Part shown: piece by piece, positions 1-5,010 of the stretch
Numbering within the stretch: position 1 is the first letter of the stretch
Layout: each line of letters begins with the position of its first letter
NCBI GenBank assembly: GCA_007134165.1
Contig: SLLJ01000225.1
Coordinates: forward strand, 1 to 5,010
From: Nitriliruptoraceae bacterium
GTDB lineage: Bacteria > Actinomycetota > Nitriliruptoria > Nitriliruptorales > Nitriliruptoraceae
Length of the DNA stretch: 5,010 nt
Direction: 5' to 3'
Notes under the pieces: model-generated
Seen by the model: the letters and a program-made list of their open reading frames with translations, nothing else
Database searches by the model: none
What the model was told of the DNA's origin: nothing
Translations under genes and position numbers: made by a program

Positions 1-60
1 CGGGGACAGCCGTGGTCGGACGACGGGGACGGCCGTGGTCGGACGACGGGGACGGCCGGG
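1..60. repeat. 23-bp tandem repeat, about 2.6 copies, cut by window edge
   Basis: Two full units (1-23 and 24-46) and a 14-base partial unit (47-60) repeat with a period of 23. The first two units differ only at the eighth base (A against G), and the partial unit departs after 12 bases. The core reads CGGGGACGGCCGTGGTCGG followed by ACGA. The period is not a multiple of three, and the array lies upstream of the small CsbD gene, so it is probably non-coding. It begins at the first base of the window, so the full array may be longer. No function can be assigned. Confidence 0.8.
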
Positions 61-90
61 ATGGACGCTCGTACGTTGGCGTATCACGAC

Positions 91-96
91 AAGGAG
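91..96 (+). promoter_or_regulatory. Ribosome binding site deciding the CsbD start
   Basis: AAGGAG lies six bases before the ATG at 103. It favours that start over the in-frame ATG at 61, which has no comparable site and would add 14 residues not expected in this family. Confidence 0.8.
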
Positions 97-102
97 CATC
101 CC

Positions 103-369
103 ATGTCCAACCGTGACCGGTTCGAGGGCAAGGCACGCGAGGTGGCCGGCAAGGCCACCGGCGACGAAGAACTCGAGGAGGAGGGCCGCACCCAGCACGC
201 CAAGGGTGAGGCCGGCGAGAAGATCGCCGATGCCAAGGCCAAGGTGTCCGGCACCGTCGAAGCCGCCAAGGACGCGCTCGGGGTGGGCTCCAAGGAGCCC
301 GACGCCAGCGACACCAGCGACGCCAGCGACGACCCCGAGGATGCCGGCGAGTCACACACCGCCGGTTGA
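103..369 (+). CDS. CsbD-family stress-response protein
   Basis: This 88-residue hydrophilic protein begins MSNRDRFEGKAREVAGKATG, the typical opening of CsbD-like proteins (Pfam CsbD), which are small, abundant stress proteins of unknown biochemical function. Residues 1-60 are rich in Lys, Glu, Ala and Gly with helix-forming spacing (GKAREVAGKATGD, then KGEAGEKIADAKAKV). There is no signal peptide or membrane segment, so it should be cytoplasmic. The family is usually about 60-70 residues; here a tail of roughly 25 residues, acidic and rich in Asp and Ser, extends it. Part of that tail is coded by three 9-base units (301-327) giving D-A/T-S triplets. The ATG at 103 is chosen for its AAGGAG site. 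The gene stands alone between a tandem repeat and a hairpin and is convergent with etfA. No clear promoter was recognised upstream. Family assignment is firm; the role in general stress is family knowledge. Confidence 0.9.
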   Translation: MSNRDRFEGKAREVAGKATGDEELEEEGRTQHAKGEAGEKIADAKAKVSGTVEAAKDALGVGSKEPDASDTSDASDDPEDAGESHTAG

Positions 370-382
370 GCCAGTCGGACAC

Positions 383-415
383 CCGCGCCCCGGCCTCGTC
401 ACGGCCGGGGCGCGG
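383..415. terminator. GC hairpin between convergent genes, probable bidirectional terminator
   Basis: A perfect 13-bp inverted repeat (383-395 with 403-415, arms CCGCGCCCCGGCC and its complement) encloses a seven-base loop. It sits 13 bases after the CsbD stop and 22 bases beyond the etfA stop on the other strand, the expected place for termination in both directions. No T-run follows on either side. That is common for actinobacterial terminators, but the efficiency is uncertain. Confidence 0.75.
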
Positions 416-437
416 TGGTGCGTGAACCCGTGCGGGC

Positions 438-1421
438 TCAGCCCTTGCGGTCCTCGAGTTCCTCGATCAGCTTGGGCACGACGGTGTAGAGGTCGCCGAC
501 GATCCCGAAGTCCGCGATCTGGAAGATCGGCGCCTCGGCGTCCTTGTTCACCGCGATGATCGTCTGGGAGGTCTGCATTCCCGCACGATGCTGGATCGCG
601 CCCGAGATTCCCGAACCGATGTACAGCGTCGGGGCGATGGTCCGCCCGGTCTGGCCGATCTGGTAGCGGTGCGGGTACCACCCGGCGTCGGTTGCCGCAC
701 GTGACGCGCCGACACCGGCGCCGAGCACGTCGGCGAGCTGCTCCATGAGCCGGAAGCCCTCCTCGTTGCCCAGCCCGCGTCCACCGGCGACCACGACCGC
801 AGCCTCGCCGATGTCGGGGCGGTCCGAGGCGACCTGCTTCTCGACCGAGACGACCTTGGCGACCTGCGCCGCCTCGGACAGTTCGACGTCGAGTTCCTCG
901 ATGTCGGCCTCGTCCCCGCCGACCGACTCGACCGGGAAGGCGTTGGAAGCGATCCCGATGATCTGCATCTTGCCGTCGGCGACCTTGGACGTGGTGATGG
1001 TGTCGCCGCCGAAGACCTCCTTGGTGCAGACCAGCCGGCCGTCCTCGACGGCGAGCCCGGTGACGTCGGTGATCACCCCGCCGTCGACCCGGATCCCGAG
1101 CCGAGCGGCGACGTCCTTGGTGTGGTTGGTCGAACCGAACAGCAGGGTGTCCGCGTCCGACTCCTCGATCGCAGCCTGCAGGGCCTCGACCTGGGGCACG
1201 GTGACGTAGGCGAAGGCCTCGTCGGAGTCCCAGGTGTAGATCAGCTCGGCACCGTGCTCGCCGAGCGTGGCGGCGGCGTCGTCGGCACCCTCGCCGACCC
1301 AGACGGCCGCGATGGTGTCGCCGGTCTCCGCGGCGATCTGTCGGGCCGCAGTCAGTAGCTGCAGACTGATCTTGCGCGGTGCGCCGTCGTTGTGGTCGAT
1401 CAGGACCAGCATCTCACCCAT
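438..1421 (-). CDS. etfA: Electron transfer flavoprotein alpha subunit (FixB/EtfA)
   Basis: This 327-residue protein has the usual length and two-domain layout of bacterial EtfA. The N-terminal alpha/beta domain (about 1-190, opening MGEMLVLIDH) pairs with EtfB. The C-terminal FAD-binding domain (about 205-327) carries VVVAGGRGLG at 209-218, the SRAATDAGWYP segment at 240-250, QIGQTGR at 254-260, LYIGSGISGAIQH at 266-278, and N292/D294 followed by APIFQIADFGIVGD (297-310). These are the family's FAD contacts, and none is missing. With EtfB it forms the soluble heterodimer that accepts electrons from acyl-CoA dehydrogenases and related flavoenzymes and passes them to ETF:quinone oxidoreductase. 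The start at 1421 is supported by AGGAGAGG eight bases upstream; a second in-frame ATG three codons later is less well placed. It is the second gene after etfB, 57 bases downstream, with no recognised promoter or terminator in the gap, so the two are probably cotranscribed. Confidence 0.97.
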   Translation of the reverse strand: MGEMLVLIDHNDGAPRKISLQLLTAARQIAAETGDTIAAVWVGEGADDAAATLGEHGAELIYTWDSDEAFAYVTVPQVEALQAAIEESDADTLLFGSTNHTKDVAARLGIRVDGGVITDVTGLAVEDGRLVCTKEVFGGDTITTSKVADGKMQIIGIASNAFPVESVGGDEADIEELDVELSEAAQVAKVVSVEKQVASDRPDIGEAAVVVAGGRGLGNEEGFRLMEQLADVLGAGVGASRAATDAGWYPHRYQIGQTGRTIAPTLYIGSGISGAIQHRAGMQTSQTIIAVNKDAEAPIFQIADFGIVGDLYTVVPKLIEELEDRKG

Positions 1422-1429
1422 GGTGTGTT

Positions 1430-1437
1430 CCTCTCCT
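1430..1437 (-). promoter_or_regulatory. Ribosome binding site of etfA
   Basis: On the minus strand the sequence reads AGGAGAGG eight bases before the ATG. It fixes the start at 1421 rather than at the nearby in-frame ATG (1412). Confidence 0.75.
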
Positions 1438-1478
1438 CGTTCGTCCGGGGATCCGTCGTCACGCGGTGGTCGACCCGC

Positions 1479-2264
1479 TCAGACGAACTTCTTCTCGGTC
1501 ATCCAGTCGGCGAGCTGCTCCGCCGCAGCGCCAGAACCGTCGTCCTCGACCACGGTGCCGGCCGCCTTGGGGGGGCGGGGCTCGAAGGCGTACATGGTCG
1601 CCGCTGCACCGCCGGCCCCGACGCTGGCCGGGTCGACGCCGATATCGGCGAGGCTCTTGACGGTCAGGGGCTTGGACTTGGCCGCCATGATGCCCTTGAA
1701 CGAGGGATAGCGCGGGTCGTTGATCGCCTCGACGACGCTGACCACGGCGGGCAGCGGCGCCTCGACGACGTCCCAGCCCTCCTCGTGCTCGCGGTGCGCG
1801 ATGGCCTTGTCACCATCCACCTCGAGGTAGCGGGCGAAGGTCAGCGAGGGCACGCCGAGCAGCTCGGCGACGGCGGCGGGGACCAGGCAGGTCCGCGCGT
1901 CGGCCGACTGGTTGCCGAACACGACCAGGTCCCACTCCATCGACTCCAGCGCCTTGGCGATGACCCGGGCGGTGCCAAGGGCATCCGAGCCGGCGATGCC
2001 CTCGTCGGAGACCTGCACGGCGGCGTCGAGCCCGTAGGAGAGGGCCTTGCGCACGATCGGCTGGGCGGAGTCGGGGCCCACCAGCAACACGGTGACCTCG
2101 GCGCCATGCTTCTCCTTGAGCCGGACGCCTTCCTCGATCGAGAACTCGTTGACGGGGCAGAGCACCGACTCAACCGAGTCCCGATCGACCGTCCGGTCGT
2201 TGGGATCGATGGGCTTGTCGCCAGCGGTGTCCGGGACCCGCTTGACGGGGACGATGACCTTCAT
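1479..2264 (-). CDS. etfB: Electron transfer flavoprotein beta subunit (FixA/EtfB)
   Basis: This 261-residue protein matches EtfB in length and motifs. It begins MKVIVPVKRVPDT (1-13), then has VNEFSIEEGVRLKE (38-51), the GNQSADARTCLVPAAVAELL segment (118-137) that corresponds to the AMP-binding loop, and the family signature INDPRYPSFKGIMAAKSK (181-198). The alanine/glycine-rich stretch near 214-250 leads to the C-terminal arm that wraps around the alpha subunit. EtfB binds a structural AMP and forms the heterodimer with EtfA. The ATG at 2264 has a strong site (GGAGAGGGAG) six bases upstream. It is the first gene of the etfB-etfA operon, with a recognisable promoter at 2370-2398 and a leader of about 100 bases. 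A run of seven G (1569-1575) near the 3' end encodes a proline pair; the frame is intact. In the AMP loop, DART replaces the DGDT form common in other EtfB proteins; variation there is also known in actinobacterial ETFs. Confidence 0.97.
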   Translation of the reverse strand: MKVIVPVKRVPDTAGDKPIDPNDRTVDRDSVESVLCPVNEFSIEEGVRLKEKHGAEVTVLLVGPDSAQPIVRKALSYGLDAAVQVSDEGIAGSDALGTARVIAKALESMEWDLVVFGNQSADARTCLVPAAVAELLGVPSLTFARYLEVDGDKAIAHREHEEGWDVVEAPLPAVVSVVEAINDPRYPSFKGIMAAKSKPLTVKSLADIGVDPASVGAGGAAATMYAFEPRPPKAAGTVVEDDGSGAAAEQLADWMTEKKFV

Positions 2265-2270
2265 CCGACG

Positions 2271-2280
2271 CTCCCTCTCC
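2271..2280 (-). promoter_or_regulatory. Ribosome binding site of etfB
   Basis: The minus strand reads GGAGAGGGAG six bases before the etfB ATG. It resembles the etfA site (AGGAGAGG) and fits high expression of both subunits. Confidence 0.8.
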
Positions 2281-2284
2281 AGGT

Positions 2285-2357
2285 GATCTTGGTGGTCGTG
2301 GTGATACGGGGGATCTTGGTGGCACGGGGGATCTTGGTGGCACGGGGGTCTTGGTGG
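2285..2357. repeat. 18-bp tandem repeat in the etfB leader
   Basis: The unit GATCTTGGTGGCACGGGG occurs twice exactly in tandem (2312-2329 and 2330-2347). It is preceded by a related 27-base unit with a nine-base insertion (2285-2311) and followed by a degenerate start of a fourth unit (2348-2357, lacking one A). On the etfB transcript this reads as repeated CCACCAAGAUC blocks in a C-rich, G-poor leader. It lies between the predicted etfB transcription start near 2363 and its ribosome binding site. The function is unknown; it could be a binding site for RNA or protein, or simply slippage-derived. Confidence 0.85.
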
Positions 2358-2369
2358 TTCGCGGGCCGA

Positions 2370-2398
2370 AGCCTACGGAATCTGGAGCGATCGCTCAA
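2370..2398 (-). promoter_or_regulatory. Probable promoter of the etfB-etfA operon
   Basis: On the minus strand TTGAGC (2398-2393) is followed by a 17-base spacer and TAGGCT (2375-2370). This fits the housekeeping-sigma pattern TTGACA-17-TANNNT well. Transcription would start near 2363 and give a leader of about 100 bases that contains the 18-bp repeats. The -35 box overlaps the palindrome at 2385-2396. Confidence 0.6.
2385..2396. promoter_or_regulatory. 12-bp perfect palindrome, candidate operator in divergent promoter region
   Basis: GAGCGATCGCTC equals its own reverse complement. It overlaps the -35 box of the predicted etfB promoter and lies where the -35 region of the methyltransferase promoter should be. 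A dimeric regulator bound here could control both directions. The position is the main argument; no regulator family is recognised, and one perfect 12-bp palindrome in GC-rich DNA can arise by chance. Confidence 0.4.
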
Positions 2399-2413
2399 AG
2401 ACGGGTGACGCAC

Positions 2414-2419
2414 TACCCT
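2414..2419 (+). promoter_or_regulatory. Candidate -10 box for a leaderless methyltransferase transcript
   Basis: TACCCT fits the TANNNT pattern and ends seven bases before the ATG at 2427, the spacing expected if transcription starts at the A of the start codon. No Shine-Dalgarno site is visible before this ATG, which agrees with leaderless translation, common in actinobacteria. The -35 position (about 2391-2396, TCGCTC) is a poor match. Confidence 0.35.
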
Positions 2420-2426
2420 CTCCACG

Positions 2427-3221
2427 ATGCGCACCTCCTCCATGGAACCCGCCGACGACGGGCCCGGACTGCTCCTGACGGGCGAGCGAACGCTGCCCGG
2501 AATCCCGGACGAACGCTACTGGTTCGAGCGTCACGTCGTGGCCTACGTGCTCGCTGCGGACCTCGTGCGCGCGCAGAGCGCTGCCACGGTGCTCGACGCC
2601 GGGTGCGGAGAGGGCTACGGGCTGGTGATGCTCGCCGAGGCCGGAGCGCAGCGGGTCATCGGCGCCGACCTCGACGCGCCCACGGTCGCGCACGTCGCCG
2701 CACGCTACGCCGCGGTCGATCCCCGCATCGAGGTCCACCGGGCCGAACTGATGCAGCTCCCGCTGGCCGACGACGAGGTCGACCTCACGGTGTCCCTGCA
2801 GGTCATTGAGCACCTGCACGACATCCCCGGCTACCTCGCCTCCCTGCGGCGGGTGACCCGTCCGGGTGGTCGGATCCTGATCGGCACCCCCAACCGGCTG
2901 ACCTTCACGCCGGGCAGCGACACGCCCGTCAACCCGTTCCACACCCGGGAGTTCACGGCCGCCGAACTCGCTGAGGAGTTGACCACCGCCGACCTCGAGG
3001 TCGTCGAGGTGCTCGGCGTGCACCACGGCCCGACCCTGCGCACCGCGGAGCGGGAGCTGGGCACGCCGCTGACCGAAGCGCTGACCACGGCGGCGCCCGA
3101 GCAGTGGCCCACCGCGCTGCGCTCGCTGGTGCACCGGGTGTCCGACGACGACTTCGAGGTGCGATCCAACGACCTCGACGCGAGCCTGGACCTGCTCGCC
3201 ACCGCCCGGGTCCCGGAGTGA
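2427..3221 (+). CDS. SAM-dependent class I methyltransferase (Rv3030-like)
   Basis: This 264-residue protein has a single Rossmann-type methyltransferase fold. Motif I is VLDAGCGEGYG (55-65). The acidic residue that binds the SAM ribose lies in IGADLDAP (78-85). The VSLQVIEHLHDIPGYL segment (122-137) is typical of the Methyltransf_11/UbiE-like group, and RVTRPGGRILIGTPNRLTF (142-160) is the post-motif strand region. NPFHTREFTAAEL (169-181) is the substrate-side segment usual in sugar and lipid methyltransferases of this type. It is close in length to mycobacterial Rv3030, which has the same neighbours and has been proposed to methylate glucose units of methylglucose lipopolysaccharide. Outside mycobacteria the substrate is not established, so a glucan O-methylation role is inferred from position. 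No ribosome binding site precedes the ATG at 2427; a second in-frame ATG at 2442 is the alternative start. The stop overlaps the GH57 start by four bases, so the two are translationally coupled. Confidence 0.9.
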   Translation: MRTSSMEPADDGPGLLLTGERTLPGIPDERYWFERHVVAYVLAADLVRAQSAATVLDAGCGEGYGLVMLAEAGAQRVIGADLDAPTVAHVAARYAAVDPRIEVHRAELMQLPLADDEVDLTVSLQVIEHLHDIPGYLASLRRVTRPGGRILIGTPNRLTFTPGSDTPVNPFHTREFTAAELAEELTTADLEVVEVLGVHHGPTLRTAERELGTPLTEALTTAAPEQWPTALRSLVHRVSDDDFEVRSNDLDASLDLLATARVPE

Positions 3222-4885
3222 GCGCGGTCCCTGGTGAGCTGGCGCTGGTGCTGCACACCCACCTGCCCTACCTACGCAACCACGGGGTGTGGCCGGTCGG
3301 CGAGGAGTGGCTGTTCCAGGCCTGGGGAACCTCCTGGCTGCCGGTCACCCGGCTGCTCGAAGAGCTGGCGGCCGAGGGCCACCGCGAGATCCTGACCCTG
3401 GGCGTGACCCCGATGGTCGCCCACCAGGTCGCCGACCCGCGCCTGGCCCAGGATCTGGGCACGTGGCTGGGCGGACAGGTGTGGCGCAGCGAGGAGCAGC
3501 GCTGGCATCTGCACCTGCCGGCCCAGATCCGCGGGCTGGCCGGCTTCTACTGGCGACGGTTCGCGGCCCTGGCCGAGTACCACACCGAGGTCGAGGCCCG
3601 GGGCGGGCTGCTGGCGGTGTGGGCCGAGCTCGAGGCCGCGGGTGTGATCGAGCTGCTCGGAGGTCCGGCCACCCACCCCTACCTGCCGCTGCAAACCGAT
3701 CCGGCCCTGATCGACGCCTACCTGGCCACCGGCTTGGCACAGCACGAGCGCTGGGCGGGCCGGCGGCCGACGGGGCTGTGGCCCCCGGAGCTGGCCTACC
3801 GGCCGCGGGCCCGGGCCGCGGATGCGACGCGCCGCCCACGCCGCGTCGACCGGCAGGGCACCCCGAGCCTGCCGCGCACCGGACCGGTGCTGCCCGGGCT
3901 CGAGGAGCACTACGCCCGCCACGGCATCGACCACGTGCTGGTGGACGCCCCCACCCTGGTACGCGCGGCGGGGGGCGCCGAGCGGGACTGGACGGTGCGC
4001 CCGGCCGTGCCCGACCCGGCCGCGGGCTCGCCCGACGAGGTGGTGCACGATGCGGTGCTGATCGGTGAGCACGACGTCGCTGCCTTCGCCCGCGACCTGT
4101 CGGTTGCTTACCACGTGTGGTCCCCTTCCGCCGGCTACCCGGGCAACGCCTGGTACCGGGACTCGTATGCGATCGGGACCTTCGGCTGTCACCCCTCGTG
4201 GCGGGTCACCGCGCACGACGTGCACCCCGACGACAAGGCCCCCTACGAGCCTGAGCCGGCCGCCGCGCAGGTGGAGCGCGACGCCGACCACCTGCACGGA
4301 GTGCTGCGCGAGGTCACCGACCCCCGGCCCGGCGCGCTGGTCGTCGCCGCCTACGACACCGAGTTGTTCGGCCACTGGTGGTTCGAGGGTGTGGAGTTCC
4401 TCGGCGCGCTGCTACGCCGGGTGGCCGCGGACCCGGCGCTGACGACCACGACGCTGGCCTCCCGGCTCACCCGCCACCCGCCCACCCGCCGCCTGGCGCT
4501 GCCCGAGTCGTCCTGGGGCTACGCCAAAGGGCACGCGAGCTGGGTGACCGACACCACCCGCCCGATGTGGCAGGAGCTTCGCCGGGCCGAGCAGCGCGCC
4601 CGCACCGCCCTGGCCGGCGGGCGGGGCAGCACCGCCGCCCGCACCCAGGTCGCCCGGGAGCTCGCGCTGCTCGCCGCGTCGGACTGGCCGTTCATGGCCA
4701 CCCGCGGCCAGAGCGTGGGCTACGGGCAGGACCGGGTCGCCGAACACGCCCGGCACCTGCACGAGCTGTGCCACGCGATCGAGACCGGCAGCGAGGACCC
4801 GGCCGCGATCGACACGCTCGCGGCTCACGACGACGCTCCCAGCGACCCCGGCCCGATCCTCGCCGCCCTCGACCCGTCGGACTGA
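3218..4885 (+). CDS. GH57 1,4-alpha-glucan branching enzyme (DUF1957, Rv3031-like)
   Basis: This 555-residue protein, near the 526 residues of Rv3031, has the conserved GH57 regions in order: VLHTHLPYL (11-19), LGVTPMVAHQ (61-70), ATHPYLPL (151-158), GLWPPELAYRP (186-196) with E191 as predicted nucleophile, VWSPSAGYPGNAWYRDSY (from about 300), YDTELFGHWWFEG (379-391) with D380 as predicted acid/base, and ESSWGYAKGHASWV near 430-443. The helical C-terminal part, with SDWPFMATR (488-496), is that of GH57 branching enzymes, which cut alpha-1,4-glucan and rejoin the piece by an alpha-1,6 bond. It should act in the cytoplasm on glycogen or a methylglucose-type polysaccharide. The GTG at 3218 is chosen because it gives the GTGA overlap with the methyltransferase stop and puts the HTH motif at residue 13. 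The in-frame ATG at 3104 would add 38 residues read out of frame inside the methyltransferase gene. Oddities: an arginine-rich segment (195-220) right after the nucleophile motif, and a second partial copy of its 3' part downstream. The mobile-loop tyrosine known from archaeal and Thermus enzymes could not be placed. Confidence 0.9.
   Translation: MSAVPGELALVLHTHLPYLRNHGVWPVGEEWLFQAWGTSWLPVTRLLEELAAEGHREILTLGVTPMVAHQVADPRLAQDLGTWLGGQVWRSEEQRWHLHLPAQIRGLAGFYWRRFAALAEYHTEVEARGGLLAVWAELEAAGVIELLGGPATHPYLPLQTDPALIDAYLATGLAQHERWAGRRPTGLWPPELAYRPRARAADATRRPRRVDRQGTPSLPRTGPVLPGLEEHYARHGIDHVLVDAPTLVRAAGGAERDWTVRPAVPDPAAGSPDEVVHDAVLIGEHDVAAFARDLSVAYHVWSPSAGYPGNAWYRDSYAIGTFGCHPSWRVTAHDVHPDDKAPYEPEPAAAQVERDADHLHGVLREVTDPRPGALVVAAYDTELFGHWWFEGVEFLGALLRRVAADPALTTTTLASRLTRHPPTRRLALPESSWGYAKGHASWVTDTTRPMWQELRRAEQRARTALAGGRGSTAARTQVARELALLAASDWPFMATRGQSVGYGQDRVAEHARHLHELCHAIETGSEDPAAIDTLAAHDDAPSDPGPILAALDPSD
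4554..4675 (+). repeat. Direct repeat, copy 1 (inside the GH57 gene)
   Basis: This stretch, coding about residues 447-486 of the GH57 enzyme, recurs at 4889-5010 with an offset of 335 bases. The match is 115 of 122 positions with no gaps and runs to the window edge. The offset is not a multiple of three, so copy 2 lies in a different frame from the intact gene. Confidence 0.95.
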
Positions 4886-4888
4886 GCC

Positions 4889-5010
4889 CCACCCGACCGA
4901 TGTGGCAGGAGCTGCGCCGGGCCGAGCAGCGCGCCCGCACGGCGCTTGCCGGCGGGCGGGGCAGCACGGGCGCCCGCACCCAGGTCGCCCGGGAGCTCGC
5001 GCTGCTCGCC
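4889..5010 (+). pseudogene. Partial second copy of GH57 3' coding region (direct repeat, copy 2)
   Basis: Starting three bases after the GH57 stop, the sequence repeats the internal part of that gene that starts TRPMWQELRRAEQR and continues through GGRGSTGARTQVARELALLA. Translated in the matching frame it is open to the window end. Of seven differences from copy 1, six are synonymous third-base changes and one is Ala to Gly. It lacks the N-terminal catalytic domain. The only in-frame start nearby is the ATG at 4900, which has no ribosome binding site, so it is most likely a gene fragment. In mycobacteria the next gene would be the GT4 glucosyltransferase Rv3032; it is not seen here. The fragment could be a remnant of duplication or recombination with a related allele, or an assembly join between strains. 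The window end prevents choosing. Confidence 0.75.

Noticed and set aside
1..60. CRISPR array
   Set aside because: The copies are contiguous with no spacers of separate sequence between them, so this is a simple tandem repeat.
61..102. Upstream ATG extension of the CsbD protein
   Set aside because: There is no ribosome binding site before it, and the family opening motif starts at the ATG at 103, which has AAGGAG at the right distance.
1569..1575. Run of seven G in etfB as a possible frameshift or phase-variation site
   Set aside because: The frame is intact across it and the C-terminal sequence after it is normal for EtfB; a run this short is not unusual at this GC content.
1392..2408. Plus-strand open frame of 338 codons opposite etfB
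   Set aside because: Its product is a compositional shadow (Gly/Asp/Leu/His-rich) and it lies fully against a well-conserved EtfB.
2261..2443. A 60-codon minus-strand frame ending in ATGA overlap with the etfB start, encoding repeated ATKIPR
   Set aside because: It was considered as a leader peptide coupled to etfB. Its only ATG lies upstream of the predicted transcription start, inside the methyltransferase gene on the other strand, and no in-frame start with a ribosome binding site was seen after the promoter.
2373..3134. Minus-strand open frame of 253 codons opposite the methyltransferase
   Set aside because: Low-complexity Gly/Arg/Val product without motifs; the plus-strand frame carries clear SAM-binding motifs.
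3104..3217. Upstream ATG extension of the GH57 protein
   Set aside because: The added 38 residues lie out of frame within the methyltransferase coding sequence and look non-native; the GTG at 3218 in the GTGA overlap is the better start.
3272..4375. Minus-strand open frame of 367 codons opposite the GH57 gene
   Set aside because: It is a shadow of GC-rich codon use. Its product is a Gly/Arg/Val-rich string with no recognisable motif, while the plus strand has all GH57 regions.

Overview
The window is about 70% GC by eye, with strong G/C preference at third codon positions, Shine-Dalgarno sites of the GGAGAGG type, a GTG start and a four-base gene overlap. This points to a high-GC actinobacterium (Actinomycetota). 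The gene order etfA-etfB (minus strand), then a SAM methyltransferase and a GH57 alpha-glucan branching enzyme (plus strand), matches the mycobacterial block Rv3028c-Rv3029c-Rv3030-Rv3031, which is also found in other actinobacteria. The genus cannot be fixed from the sequence.

Layout from left to right. Positions 1-60 hold a 23-bp tandem repeat cut by the window edge. Positions 103-369 (+) encode a small CsbD-family stress protein with an acidic D/S-rich tail. A perfect 13-bp GC hairpin (383-415) separates it from the convergent genes. Positions 438-2264 (-) are an etfB-etfA operon for the electron transfer flavoprotein. Positions 2265-2426 are a divergent control region. It holds a good promoter for etfB (TTGAGC-17-TAGGCT), a 12-bp perfect palindrome over its -35 box, an 18-bp tandem repeat in the presumed etfB leader, and a -10-like box placed for a leaderless methyltransferase transcript. 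Positions 2427-3221 (+) encode the class I methyltransferase, and 3218-4885 (+) the GH57 enzyme, coupled through a GTGA overlap. Positions 4889-5010 are a second, 94% identical copy of part of the GH57 coding sequence, starting three bases after the GH57 stop and running off the window.

Functionally there are two units. EtfAB takes electrons from acyl-CoA dehydrogenases and similar flavoenzymes and passes them to the quinone pool. The methyltransferase/GH57 pair is expected to build or modify an intracellular alpha-1,4/1,6-glucan; in mycobacteria the equivalent locus serves methylglucose lipopolysaccharide and glycogen. No mobile element, CRISPR array, tRNA or rRNA was seen, and no gene-free stretch longer than 300 bases exists. 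The least ordinary features are the partial GH57 duplication at the right edge, whose differences are almost all synonymous, and the repeat- and palindrome-bearing divergent promoter.
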